Shown here one piece after another: positions 49,905-64,000 of a DNA stretch of 64,000 nt (its first letter is position 1; every line of letters starts with the position of its first letter). The notes under the pieces are model-generated. The model was not told the origin of the DNA. It made no database searches and saw nothing but the letters and a program-made list of their open reading frames with translations. This DNA is from Micromonospora gifhornensis. GTDB lineage: Bacteria; Actinomycetota; Actinomycetes; Mycobacteriales; Micromonosporaceae. Made by a program: the position numbers and the translations under genes. The DNA lies in the NCBI RefSeq assembly GCF_016863515.1, contig NZ_BOPA01000013.1, positions 1 to 64,000 on the forward strand, read 5' to 3'.

Positions 49905-51098
49905 TCACTTGATGATCTTGGTGACGCGACCAGCGCCGACCGTACGGCCACCCTCCCGGATCGCGAACTTGAGGTTTTCCTCCATCGCGATGGGCTGGAT
50001 CAGCTTCACGGTCATCGTGGTGTTGTCACCCGGCATGACCATCTCGGTGCCCTCGGGGAGGGTGACGACACCGGTGACGTCCGTGGTCCGGAAGTAGAAC
50101 TGCGGACGGTAGTTCTGGAAGAACGGGGTGTGCCGGCCGCCCTCCTCCTTGGAGAGGATGTAGACCGTCGCCTCGAACTCGGTGTGCGGGGTCGTGGTGC
50201 CCGGCTTGACGACCACCATGCCGCGCTCGACGTCCTCGCGCTTGATGCCACGCAGCAGCAGACCGACGTTCTCACCCGCGCGGGCCTCGTCGAGCAGCTT
50301 GCGGAACATCTCGATGCCGGTGCAGACCGTCTTCTGCGACTTCTCGCGGATACCGACGATCTCCACCTCCTCGTTCGGCTTGAGGATGCCGCGCTCCGCG
50401 CGACCGGTGACGACGGTGCCACGACCGGTGATCGTGAAGACGTCCTCGATCGGCATCAGGAACGGCTTCTCGGTCTCGCGCTCCGGCTGCGGGATCGCGG
50501 TGTCGACAGCGTTCATCAGCTCCAGCAGGCGCCCGGTCCACTCCGGGTCACCCTCCAGGGCCTTGAGCGCCGAGACACGCACGACCGGCAGGTCGTCGCC
50601 CGGGTACTCCTGCGACGAGAGCAGCTCACGAACCTCGAGCTCGACGAGCTCCAGCAGCTCCTCGTCGTCGACCATGTCGCTCTTGTTCAGCGCCACGACG
50701 ATGTACGGCACGCCGACCTGGCGGGCCAGCAGCACGTGCTCGCGGGTCTGCGGCATCGGGCCGTCGGTCGCGGCGACCACCAGGATCGCGCCGTCCATCT
50801 GGGCGGCACCGGTGATCATGTTCTTGATGTAGTCGGCGTGACCGGGGCAGTCGACGTGCGCGTAGTGCCGCGCCTCGGTCTGGTACTCGACGTGCGCGAT
50901 CGAGATCGTGATGCCCCGGGCCTTCTCCTCCGGCGCCTTGTCGATCTCGTCGAACGGCGTGTACGGGTTCAGGTCGGGGTACTGGTCGTGCAGGACCTTC
51001 GTGATGGCCGCCGTCAGCGTCGTCTTACCGTGGTCGATGTGACCAATGGTGCCGATGTTGACGTGCGGCTTAGTCCGCTCGAACTTCGCCTTCGCCAC
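49905..51098 (-). CDS. tuf: Elongation factor Tu
   Basis: GTPase that delivers aminoacyl-tRNA; 397 aa. G1 [12 protein letters not shown]2 ARGITIS, G3 [13 protein letters not shown]4 NKSDMVDD and G5 SALKAL are all present, as are the conserved RTTDVTGVV and C-terminal [20 protein letters not shown] 51098. Lies between fusA and the S10 operon on the same strand; no strong terminator follows it. Confidence 0.98.
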   Translation of the reverse strand: MAKAKFERTKPHVNIGTIGHIDHGKTTLTAAITKVLHDQYPDLNPYTPFDEIDKAPEEKARGITISIAHVEYQTEARHYAHVDCPGHADYIKNMITGAAQMDGAILVVAATDGPMPQTREHVLLARQVGVPYIVVALNKSDMVDDEELLELVELEVRELLSSQEYPGDDLPVVRVSALKALEGDPEWTGRLLELMNAVDTAIPQPERETEKPFLMPIEDVFTITGRGTVVTGRAERGILKPNEEVEIVGIREKSQKTVCTGIEMFRKLLDEARAGENVGLLLRGIKREDVERGMVVVKPGTTTPHTEFEATVYILSKEEGGRHTPFFQNYRPQFYFRTTDVTGVVTLPEGTEMVMPGDNTTMTVKLIQPIAMEENLKFAIREGGRTVGAGRVTKIIK

Positions 51099-51171
51099 TG
51101 GTGTCCTCCTGTGGACTTCTTGGTTCGTTCGCCCCGGTACGCCACGAGTGGCGCTTAGGACTCTGTCGACA

Positions 51172-51196
51172 GCCTTTCCGGCCTGACGGCCGGGAA
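51172..51196 (-). promoter_or_regulatory. Hairpin in the tuf leader
   Basis: A stem of CCGGCC/GGCCGG with loop tgac, extended by one wobble and three further pairs. Position is upstream of tuf within the fusA-tuf gap; a 10-bp palindrome CTGTCGACAG lies just beside it at about 51164-51173. No clear tuf promoter was found. Confidence 0.4.
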
Positions 51197-51256
51197 GCTT
51201 TTGTGGGCTCTGCGGCGATGAAGCCTACAGGCCCGGAATTCACCCAATCCGACCGA

Positions 51257-51291
51257 GGTGGTCGCGGTCGGGGAAACCTCCCGCGACCACC
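51257..51291 (-). terminator. 11-bp hairpin after fusA
   Basis: Arms 51257-51267 and 51281-51291 pair perfectly with a 13-nt loop, 23 nt past the fusA stop. Partial terminator or processing site between fusA and tuf. Confidence 0.6.
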
Positions 51292-51313
51292 GTCGGCTCA
51301 GCTCAGGCGGACG

Positions 51314-53410
<2,097 letters not shown>

Positions 53411-53453
53411 TTCAATCCCTACTTATCGTCGTCCCGACACAACTGGTGGCGGC

Positions 53454-53475
53454 CCCGGCGCCGGTAGGCGCCGGG
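53454..53475 (-). promoter_or_regulatory. 9-bp GC hairpin between rpsG and fusA
   Basis: Arms 53454-53462 and 53467-53475 pair perfectly, loop ggta, 10 nt past the rpsG stop. The same position is used for S7-mediated control in Escherichia coli, but similarity of this structure is not shown. Confidence 0.5.
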
Positions 53476-53485
53476 ACCTCAGGTG

Positions 53486-53956
53486 TTACCAGCGGTAGTG
53501 CGCGAAGGCCTTGTTGGACTCCGCCATCTTGTGGGTGTCCTCACGCCGCTTGACGGCGGCACCGAGGCCGTTGCTCGCGTCCAGCAGCTCGTTCATCAGC
53601 CGCTCGACCATGGTCTTCTCGCGGCGGGCGCGGGAGTAGGTGACCAGCCAGCGCAGCCCCAGCGTGGTCGCCCGGGCGGGACGGACCTCGACCGGAACCT
53701 GGTAGGTCGCGCCACCGACACGGCGGCTGCGGACCTCGAGGGTCGGCTTGACGTTGTCCATCGCGCGCTTGAGCGTGACGACCGGGTCGGTGCCGCTCTT
53801 CTCGCGGCAGCCCTCCAGGGCGGCGTAGACGATGCGCTCGGCGAGCTGACGCTTGCCGCGAAGCAGGATCTTGTTTACCAGCTGGGTGACCAGCGGCGAG
53901 TTGTACACCGGGTCAGCGACCAGCGGCTTACGCGGGGCAGGTCCCTTACGCGGCAT
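53486..53956 (-). CDS. rpsG: 30S ribosomal protein S7
   Basis: Head-nucleating 16S rRNA-binding protein, 156 aa: [40 protein letters not shown], and the end [15 protein letters not shown] 53956 with AGGAG upstream, 1 nt after the rpsL stop. Confidence 0.98.
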   Translation of the reverse strand: MPRKGPAPRKPLVADPVYNSPLVTQLVNKILLRGKRQLAERIVYAALEGCREKSGTDPVVTLKRAMDNVKPTLEVRSRRVGGATYQVPVEVRPARATTLGLRWLVTYSRARREKTMVERLMNELLDASNGLGAAVKRREDTHKMAESNKAFAHYRW

Positions 53957-53957
53957 G

Positions 53958-54332
<375 letters not shown>

Positions 54333-54444
54333 CGGGTTTCTCCGCTCCCTTCGGCCGCTTTCGCGACCGCGCCGTCTGCCGTAGCCGACCTGATGACCGG
54401 CTCTCCTACATTCCGACCAGGGCCACCTCGCGGAGGTCCCGGCA

Positions 54445-54468
54445 CCCGCGGTCGGGCGTGTCGCCCGA
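54445..54468 (-). promoter_or_regulatory. r-protein leader element, rpsL copy, with adjoining hairpin
   Basis: 54445-54464 is identical to 49634-49653. Here the element also forms a 7-bp stem (TCGGGCG / CGCCCGA at 54452-54468) around a 3-nt loop, which the rpsJ copy cannot form. It lies 113 nt before the rpsL start. Confidence 0.65.
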
Positions 54469-54633
54469 TCACGGTCCCGGTTCCGCACGCTTGTGAGCGC
54501 AGCCCCGGGGGTCTGTCACCGGCACACGCGACCGTGCGCCGGATCTTTGGCTCATTCGTGGCGCCTTCCGGAAACCGGAGGCCGGATCCAGCGCACGCAC
54601 GATTTGCCCGGGCTGGCCCGGGCACAAGGGGAA

Positions 54634-54662
54634 AGAGTACCTACCACAGCCGCGCAGGTCAA
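54634..54662 (-). promoter_or_regulatory. Promoter of the str operon
   Basis: Minus strand TTGACC (54662-54657), exactly 17 nt, TACTCT (54639-54634). Strong near-consensus promoter; start near 54627 gives a leader of about 295 nt. Apart from this, the 54333-54840 gap shows the leader element and nothing coding; 54663-54840 holds no clear terminator for the upstream membrane-protein gene. Confidence 0.75.
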
Positions 54663-54840
54663 AACGGGAGACCTGCCGAACTTCTCACCGCTCGGCAACC
54701 GGCTCCGTCGCTCCACCCGCCCGTGATGGGCACCTACAGATACAAGTGTACCGGCTCCACCGGAAACCACCCGCCGAGCCCCCGAGCCGAGGCCAGCAGT
54801 CTGACGCGCGGCAACAGCCGCTTCTGATCAGGCATCTTGC

Positions 54841-55665
54841 TCAGGCCAGCGTCAGCAGGAGGGCCAGGCCCACGCCGAGCAGGCTCAACAGCAACCCGAC
54901 GCCGCCGCAGCTGATCCCGGCGATGGCGAGACCACGGCCGGTGAACCGCACCGCCGGCGCCGGCGTCGGCCGCCGGATCTGCCGGACGCCCAGCAGGCCC
55001 GCCACGAGGGCACCGGCCCCGGTGAGGCCGCCGAGGGTGGCGAAGGACCCGGCCGCCCAGACACCGTTCAGCCCGCCCCCCACCGAACCCACACAGATGA
55101 CCAGGAACGACACCAGAATGGAGATGATGCCGGCGATCAGGGAGCCGACCGCCAGGCCCGAAGTGACCGGCGGCACATCCAGGTGCACCATGGCGAACGG
55201 AGTGCCCGGTACGGGCTCCACCCGACTCGGCGGTCGGGGCCGCTCCTGCGGCGGCGGGACCCGGCCACCACCGCCGTGCCCCGGGCCGGAACCCCACCCG
55301 CCGGGTACGCCCACACCCGGCCCACCCACCGGCCCGGACGGCACAGCCCCGAACGGCGGCCCGGACGGACCGGGTCCGAACGGCGGCGCGGACGGTACGG
55401 GTCCGTACGGCGGCGCGGACGGTACGGGTCCGTACGGGGCAGAGGGTGGAGATCCGAACGACGGCCCGGAGGGAACGGACCCGAACGGCGGCGCGGAGGG
55501 TACGGGTCCGTGCGGGGTCGGTGGAGACGGCGGGTGCCCGGCGGAGAGGTCTGCCCCGGTCGGTCCCGGTGATGTCCAGCTGCCCGGTTCCGGTGCACCG
55601 GCCTCCGAGCGCCCGGCGGTGGGCTGAGCGGGTTCGCCGCTCTCGGGACGCGCCGGTTCCGTCAC
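54841..55665 (-). CDS. DUF4190-like membrane protein with Pro-rich 9-residue repeats
   Basis: Unrecognised 274-aa protein. The N-terminal ~160 residues are a Pro/Gly/Ser-rich region with about seven copies of a 9-residue unit like GPVPSAPPF; the matching DNA repeats at 27 bp (for example near 55401 and 55428). The C-terminus has three hydrophobic segments in the DUF4190 pattern: GLAVGSLIAGIISILVSFLV, GALVAGLLGVRQIRR and GLAIAGISCGGVGLLLSLLG. GTG 55665 chosen because AGGAGG lies 6 nt upstream (55677-55672). Upstream of the str promoter on the same strand. Confidence 0.75.
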   Translation of the reverse strand: MTEPARPESGEPAQPTAGRSEAGAPEPGSWTSPGPTGADLSAGHPPSPPTPHGPVPSAPPFGSVPSGPSFGSPPSAPYGPVPSAPPYGPVPSAPPFGPGPSGPPFGAVPSGPVGGPGVGVPGGWGSGPGHGGGGRVPPPQERPRPPSRVEPVPGTPFAMVHLDVPPVTSGLAVGSLIAGIISILVSFLVICVGSVGGGLNGVWAAGSFATLGGLTGAGALVAGLLGVRQIRRPTPAPAVRFTGRGLAIAGISCGGVGLLLSLLGVGLALLLTLA

Positions 55666-55762
55666 GGGAATCCTCCTCATCGGCCGCGTCCGCCGCCGTG
55701 CGGCGGACACCGTCAGGCTACCGTCGCCGGTCAGCCCACCGGCCTGCGGCGCGAGAGCGGTC

Positions 55763-56137
55763 TCAGTCCATGTTCGGCGCGAAGTCGTGCCCGTAGGGTG
55801 CCTCGGCGAGCCGGATCACGCCGATCACCAACGCGACGACCACACTCACCGCGACCAGCCCCAGGCCCGTCCAGGCCAGGGTCTCCCCCCGCCGCAGCCA
55901 GGCCGCGCCGGTCAGGAACCCCCCTGAGGCGTACGCCTCGCGGCGCGCCTGCCGGGCCAACTGGAGCGCCACCGTGGCCGGCACCACTCCCCCGATGAAC
56001 AGTCCGGTCAGCGCACCCATCAGTCCGAGCGCGAAGACGGCCCGCGCCTTCGTGGCCCGGACCGGATCCGGGTCGAGCGGATGCCGGGGCGGCCCGGGCG
56101 GTGAAGCGACCGGCATCGGTCCGGCGGCGGTCGTCAT
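55763..56137 (-). CDS. Small DUF4190-like membrane protein
   Basis: 124 aa with two membrane segments: ALGLMGALTGLFIGGVVPATVALQL and AWTGLGLVAVSVVVALVIGVI, separated by a basic loop (ARQARREAYASGGF). ATG 56137 with GGAGGC upstream. It precedes the related larger protein by about 97 nt. Function unknown. Confidence 0.7.
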   Translation of the reverse strand: MTTAAGPMPVASPPGPPRHPLDPDPVRATKARAVFALGLMGALTGLFIGGVVPATVALQLARQARREAYASGGFLTGAAWLRRGETLAWTGLGLVAVSVVVALVIGVIRLAEAPYGHDFAPNMD

Positions 56138-56191
56138 GCCTCCATCATGCCCCGCCCTCGGCGGATCGGTAGGAGCATGACCGCCGCCACC

Positions 56192-56232
56192 GACGACGAG
56201 GCCCCCGGCGGGTTGCCGGGGGCCTCGTCGTC
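56192..56232 (-). terminator. 18-bp hairpin after rpoC
   Basis: Arms 56192-56209 and 56215-56232 pair perfectly (18 bp, loop gggtt), 12 nt past the rpoC stop. Strong terminator of rpoBC. Confidence 0.85.
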
Positions 56233-56244
56233 AGAGCGAACAAC

Positions 56245-60132
<3,888 letters not shown>

Positions 60133-60181
60133 GTTCAATTCCCTCACACGTCGCTTGTTGCGTCAGCAGCTCACCGGGTTT

Positions 60182-60249
60182 GTTTCGGAGCGGAGCGACC
60201 CTCGCACGGTCAACCTGCCCGCCTGGAGTGGGTCGCCCCGCTCCGAAAC
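60182..60249 (-). promoter_or_regulatory. 20-bp stem-loop between rpoB and rpoC
   Basis: Arms 60182-60201 and 60230-60249 pair over 20 positions around a 28-nt loop. The only non-Watson-Crick pair is G-U in the mRNA sense. Placed 7 nt after the rpoB stop; candidate RNase III-type processing site or attenuator. Confidence 0.65.
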
Positions 60250-60256
60250 CCCAACG

Positions 60257-63200
60257 TCACACTTCCTCGACCGAGCTCGGCTCGCGCCGGGAAAGGTCGA
60301 TGCCCAGTTCCTCCGCAGCCCGGAAGACCTCGTCGTCGGTCTCGCGCATCTCCAGGGCCACGCCGTCGCTGGAGAGCACCTCAACATTGAGGCACAGCGA
60401 CTGCAGCTCCTTGAGCAGCACCTTGAACGACTCCGGGATGCCCGGCTCGGGGATGTTCTCGCCCTTGACGATGGCCTCGTAGACCTTCACCCGGCCGAGG
60501 ACGTCGTCGGACTTGATCGTCAACAGCTCCTGCAGGGCGTACGCGGCTCCGTACGCCTGCATGGCCCAGCACTCCATCTCACCGAAGCGCTGGCCGCCGA
60601 ACTGCGCCTTACCACCCAGCGGCTGCTGCGTGATCATCGAGTACGGGCCGGTCGACCGAGCGTGGATCTTGTCATCGACCAGGTGGTTGAGCTTCAGGAT
60701 GTAGATGTAGCCGACGGCGATCGGGTCGGGCAGCGGCTCGCCGGAGCGGCCGTCGTACAGCTGCGCCTTGCCGGTGGCCCCGATCAGCTGCTTGCCGTCC
60801 CGGTTGGGCAGGGTCGACGCGAGCAGACCGGAGATCTCCTCCTCGCGGGCACCGTCGAAGACCGGAGTGGCCACGTTGGTGTCCGGCTCCGAGGTGTCCG
60901 CGCCGATGCTCTGCAGCTGACGCTTCCACTCGGCGTCGTCGCCCTCGACCTTCCAACCGGTCTTGGCCACCCAGCCCAGGTGGGTCTCCAGCACCTGACC
61001 GATGTTCATTCGGCTTGGCACACCCAGCGGGTTGAGCACGATGTCGACCGGGGTGCCGTCCTCCAGGAACGGCATGTCCTCGACCGGCAGGATCTTGGAG
61101 ATGACGCCCTTGTTGCCGTGCCGGCCGGCGAGCTTGTCACCGTCCTGGATCTTCCGCTTCTGGGCGACGTAGACCCGGACCAGCTCGTTGACGCCCGGCG
61201 GCAACTCGTCGCCGTCCTCGCGGGAGAAGGTACGCACGCCGATGACCGTGCCGGTCTCGCCGTGCGGCACCTTCAGCGAGGTGTCGCGGACCTCGCGCGC
61301 CTTCTCACCGAAGATCGCGCGGAGCAGTCGCTCCTCCGGGGTCAGCTCGGTCTCACCCTTGGGAGTGACCTTGCCGACCAGGATGTCGCCGGGGACGACC
61401 TCGGCACCGATCCGGATGATGCCGCGCTCGTCGAGGTCGGCGAGCATTTCCTCGCTGACGTTCGGGATGTCGCGGGTGATCTCCTCCGGGCCGAGCTTGG
61501 TGTCCCGGGCGTCGACCTCGTGCTCCTCGATGTGGATCGAGGTGAGCACGTCCTGCTGCACGAGGCGCTGCGACAGGATGATCGCGTCCTCGTAGTTGTG
61601 GCCCTCCCAGCACATGAACGCCACCAGCAGGTTGCGTCCGAGCGCCATCTCGCCCTCGTCGGTGCACGGACCGTCGGCGATGACCTGGCCGGCCTCGACG
61701 CGGTCGCCCTCGAAGACCACCGGCTTCTGGTTGACGCAGGAGCCGGCGTTGGAGCGGCGGAACTTGTGCAGCAGGTACGTCCGGCGGTGACCGTCGTCCT
61801 GGTGAACGGTGATGTAGTCGGCGCAGAGGTCCTCGACCACGCCACCGACCTCGGCCACCACCACGTCACCGGCGTCGACCGCGGCACGGTACTCCATGCC
61901 GGTGCCGACGAGCGGGGACTCGGCCTTGACCAGCGGCACCGCCTGGCGCTGCATGTTCGCGCCCATCAGGGCCCGGTTGGCGTCGTCGTGCTCGAGGAAC
62001 GGGATCATCGCGGTCGCGACCGAGGTCATCTGCCGCGGCGACACGTCCATGTAGTCCACGGCGCCCGGCGCGACGTCCTCGGTCTCGCCGCCCTTACGAC
62101 GGACCAGGACGCGGTCCTCGGCGAACGTGCCGTCGGCCCGCAGCGGCGCGTTGGCCTGCGCCTTGACGAACCGGTCCTCCTCGTCCGCGGTCAGGTAGTC
62201 GATCTGGTCGGTGACCCGACCGTCGATGACCTTCCGGTACGGCGTCTCGATGAAGCCGAACGGGTTGACCCGGGCGAAGGTGGACAACGCGCCGATCAGG
62301 CCGATGTTCGGGCCTTCCGGCGTCTCGATCGGGCACATCCGGCCGTAGTGGGACGGGTGCACGTCGCGGACCTCGAAGCCGGCCCGCTCCCGGGACAGAC
62401 CACCCGGGCCGAGCGCGCTCAGCCGGCGCCGGTGGGTCAGGCCCGCCAGCGGGTTGGTCTGGTCCATGAACTGGGACAGCTGCGAGGTGCCGAAGAACTC
62501 CCGGATCGCGGCCACCACCGGGCGGATGTTGATCAGGGTCTGCGGCGTGATCGCCTCGACGTCCTGAGTCGTCATCCGCTCGCGGACGACCCGCTCCATC
62601 CGGGACAGGCCGACCCGAACCTGGTTCTGGATCAGCTCGCCCACGGTACGCAGCCGCCGGTTGCCGAAGTGGTCGATGTCGTCGGCCTCGTAGCCCTCCT
62701 CACCGGCGTGCAGCCGGCAGAGGTACTCCACGGTGGCGACGATGTCGTCCTCGGTGAGCGTGCCGGTGGTGATCGGCACGTCCAGCTCGAGCTTCTTGTT
62801 GAACTTGTACCGACCGACCTTGGCGACGTCGTACCTCTTCGGGTTGAAGAAGAGGTTGTCGAGCAGGGTCTGGGCGTTCTCGCGGGTCGGCGGCTCGCCA
62901 GGGCGCAGCTTCCGGTAGATGTCGAGTAGCGCCTCGTCCTGGCCGGCGATGTGATCCTTCTCGAGCGTGGTCATCATCAGCTCGGACCAGCCGAACTTCT
63001 CACGAATCCGCTCGGCGGACCACCCGATGGCCTTCAGCAGCACCGTGACGGCCTGCCGACGCTTGCGGTCGATGCGGACACCGACCGTGTCGCGCTTGTC
63101 GATGTCGAACTCCAGCCAGGCACCCCGACTCGGGATGACCTTCACGCTGGAGAGGTCGCGGTCGGAGGTCTTGTCCGGCTGCTTGTCGAAGTAGACGCCC

Positions 63201-63688
63201 GGCGAACGGACGAGCTGGCTGACCACCACACGCTCGGTGCCGTTGATGATGAAGGTGCCCTTCGGCGTCATCATCGGGAAGTCACCCATGAACACCGTCT
63301 GGCTCTTGATCTCGCCGGTGGTGTTGTTGGTGAACTCCGCGGTCACGAACAGTGGCGCGCAGTAGGTGAGGTCCTTCTCCTTGCACTCCTCGATCGAGGC
63401 CTTGACCTCGTCGAAGCGCGGAGCCGAGAAGGAAAGCGACATGGTGCCGGAAAAGTCCTCAATGGGACTGATCTCGTCGAGGATTTCCGCGAGACCCGAG
63501 CGTGCGTGCGGGTCGTCCGCCGACCGGCCCTGCCAAGCCTCGTTGCCGACGAGCCAGTCGAAGGACTCGTTCTGAATGGCGAGGAGGTTGGGGACCTCGA
63601 GGTGTTCGGTGATCCGGCCGAAGGAAACTCGGCGGGGAGCGAATGCGCTCGACGTACGACTGGTCTTCGCAGGGCGGGAAGCTGCCAA
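60257..63688 (-). CDS. rpoB: RNA polymerase beta subunit
   Basis: 1143-aa core subunit. The rifampicin-binding region reads [40 protein letters not shown], with the usual Asp, His and Ser, so no classical resistance change. Other marks: [70 protein letters not shown] 63688 is chosen: GGAAGG lies 7 nt upstream, and the protein then starts [20 protein letters not shown]; the in-frame 35-residue extension to 63793 is leader. Confidence 0.96.
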   Translation of the reverse strand: MAASRPAKTSRTSSAFAPRRVSFGRITEHLEVPNLLAIQNESFDWLVGNEAWQGRSADDPHARSGLAEILDEISPIEDFSGTMSLSFSAPRFDEVKASIEECKEKDLTYCAPLFVTAEFTNNTTGEIKSQTVFMGDFPMMTPKGTFIINGTERVVVSQLVRSPGVYFDKQPDKTSDRDLSSVKVIPSRGAWLEFDIDKRDTVGVRIDRKRRQAVTVLLKAIGWSAERIREKFGWSELMMTTLEKDHIAGQDEALLDIYRKLRPGEPPTRENAQTLLDNLFFNPKRYDVAKVGRYKFNKKLELDVPITTGTLTEDDIVATVEYLCRLHAGEEGYEADDIDHFGNRRLRTVGELIQNQVRVGLSRMERVVRERMTTQDVEAITPQTLINIRPVVAAIREFFGTSQLSQFMDQTNPLAGLTHRRRLSALGPGGLSRERAGFEVRDVHPSHYGRMCPIETPEGPNIGLIGALSTFARVNPFGFIETPYRKVIDGRVTDQIDYLTADEEDRFVKAQANAPLRADGTFAEDRVLVRRKGGETEDVAPGAVDYMDVSPRQMTSVATAMIPFLEHDDANRALMGANMQRQAVPLVKAESPLVGTGMEYRAAVDAGDVVVAEVGGVVEDLCADYITVHQDDGHRRTYLLHKFRRSNAGSCVNQKPVVFEGDRVEAGQVIADGPCTDEGEMALGRNLLVAFMCWEGHNYEDAIILSQRLVQQDVLTSIHIEEHEVDARDTKLGPEEITRDIPNVSEEMLADLDERGIIRIGAEVVPGDILVGKVTPKGETELTPEERLLRAIFGEKAREVRDTSLKVPHGETGTVIGVRTFSREDGDELPPGVNELVRVYVAQKRKIQDGDKLAGRHGNKGVISKILPVEDMPFLEDGTPVDIVLNPLGVPSRMNIGQVLETHLGWVAKTGWKVEGDDAEWKRQLQSIGADTSEPDTNVATPVFDGAREEEISGLLASTLPNRDGKQLIGATGKAQLYDGRSGEPLPDPIAVGYIYILKLNHLVDDKIHARSTGPYSMITQQPLGGKAQFGGQRFGEMECWAMQAYGAAYALQELLTIKSDDVLGRVKVYEAIVKGENIPEPGIPESFKVLLKELQSLCLNVEVLSSDGVALEMRETDDEVFRAAEELGIDLSRREPSSVEEV

Positions 63689-63816
63689 GATGCGTCCTTC
63701 CGAGGACCGGTGCTGCAGAACGGCTGGTACGCGTGCACTCCAATGACCCCACCAGAAAACATCCATAACCGGACATTTCCGAGCAGGGGTCAAGTCGGAA
63801 GGCAGCGCAAACTAGC

Positions 63817-63845
63817 AGTGTAGCCGAGAGGCTAACCGCTGTCCA
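63817..63845 (-). promoter_or_regulatory. Promoter of rpoBC
   Basis: Minus strand TGGACA (63845-63840), 17 nt, TACACT (63822-63817). Start near 63810 gives a leader of about 120 nt. The rest of 63689-64000 holds no gene; a TTGACC at about 63795-63790 lies inside the leader. Confidence 0.65.
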
Positions 63846-64000
63846 GCCCATCCCGCAGGACGTTGCGGATCTGGCCACGGGACCCTGTGAACCGGGTCGT
63901 ACCGGGCCGCTCGGAACGCAACGTTCCCGCCGGGCCGCTCGGGTGTCGGCGGCAGTGGTGCTGCCGTGATCTACCCACGCGGTGGCCGTCGCAAGCGCGG

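Noticed and set aside
60257..63688. Rifampicin-resistant second rpoB, as carried by some antibiotic producers
   Set aside because: The rifampicin-binding region has the normal Asp, His and Ser, and the gene is directly followed by rpoC, so it is the housekeeping copy.

Overview
ORGANISM. The window is about 70% GC, with many GTG and some TTG starts, ATGA/GTGA-coupled genes, an F420-dependent-type oxidoreductase and an actinobacterial S10-spc-alpha/str/rpoBC cluster. Two copies of a GTTAACAAGGGGCCCTTCCT-type repeat in the thiamine operon resemble a repeat I associate with Micromonospora. A Micromonosporaceae chromosome, probably Micromonospora, is the best guess; this is inference, no search was run. 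LAYOUT. (1) 1-5.75 kb: an amino-acid-type binding lipoprotein, then a taurine/NMT1-type ABC importer split over two divergent units (binding protein and permease on minus; ATPase, LLM-class oxidoreductase and cupin on plus). (2) 5.8-8.4 kb: a large membrane protein with a long disordered Pro/Ala tail. (3) 8.6-14.5 kb, minus: a thiamine operon reading promoter, TPP riboswitch, thiE, thiO, thiS, thiG, TenI/ThiE-like gene, thiD, thiC. (4) 14.8-26.2 kb, plus: two tandem giant secreted paralogues (ThuA, PQQ-type sugar dehydrogenase, PKD, CBM6, concanavalin-like domains; the second adds Ig-like and FIMAH domains) and a small membrane-anchored protein. (5) 26.3-31 kb: aldo/keto reductase, ABC-F ATPase, RsmC-like methyltransferase (minus) and a probably leaderless membrane-anchored protein (plus). 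(6) 31-49.6 kb, minus: truA, rplQ, rpoA, rpsD, rpsK, rpsM, rpmJ, infA, a DUF1707 gene, map, adk, secY, then the full spc and S10 operons up to rpsJ. (7) 49.9-54.3 kb: tuf, fusA, rpsG, rpsL. (8) 54.8-56.1 kb: two DUF4190-like membrane proteins. (9) 56.2-63.7 kb: rpoC and rpoB with the rpoB promoter. HOW IT FITS TOGETHER. Regions 6, 7 and 9 encode ribosome, RNA polymerase, secretion and translation-factor genes on one strand, divided into units by promoters (rpoB, rpsL, rpsJ, secY, infA) and by strong intergenic hairpins. The rpsJ and rpsL leaders share an identical 20-nt element. Region 3 makes thiamine phosphate under TPP control. Region 4 looks like a secreted carbohydrate-oxidising or carbohydrate-binding module; its two large genes share a 32-nt upstream motif at nearly the same distance from their starts. 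No tRNA, rRNA, CRISPR array, transposase or prophage was seen.
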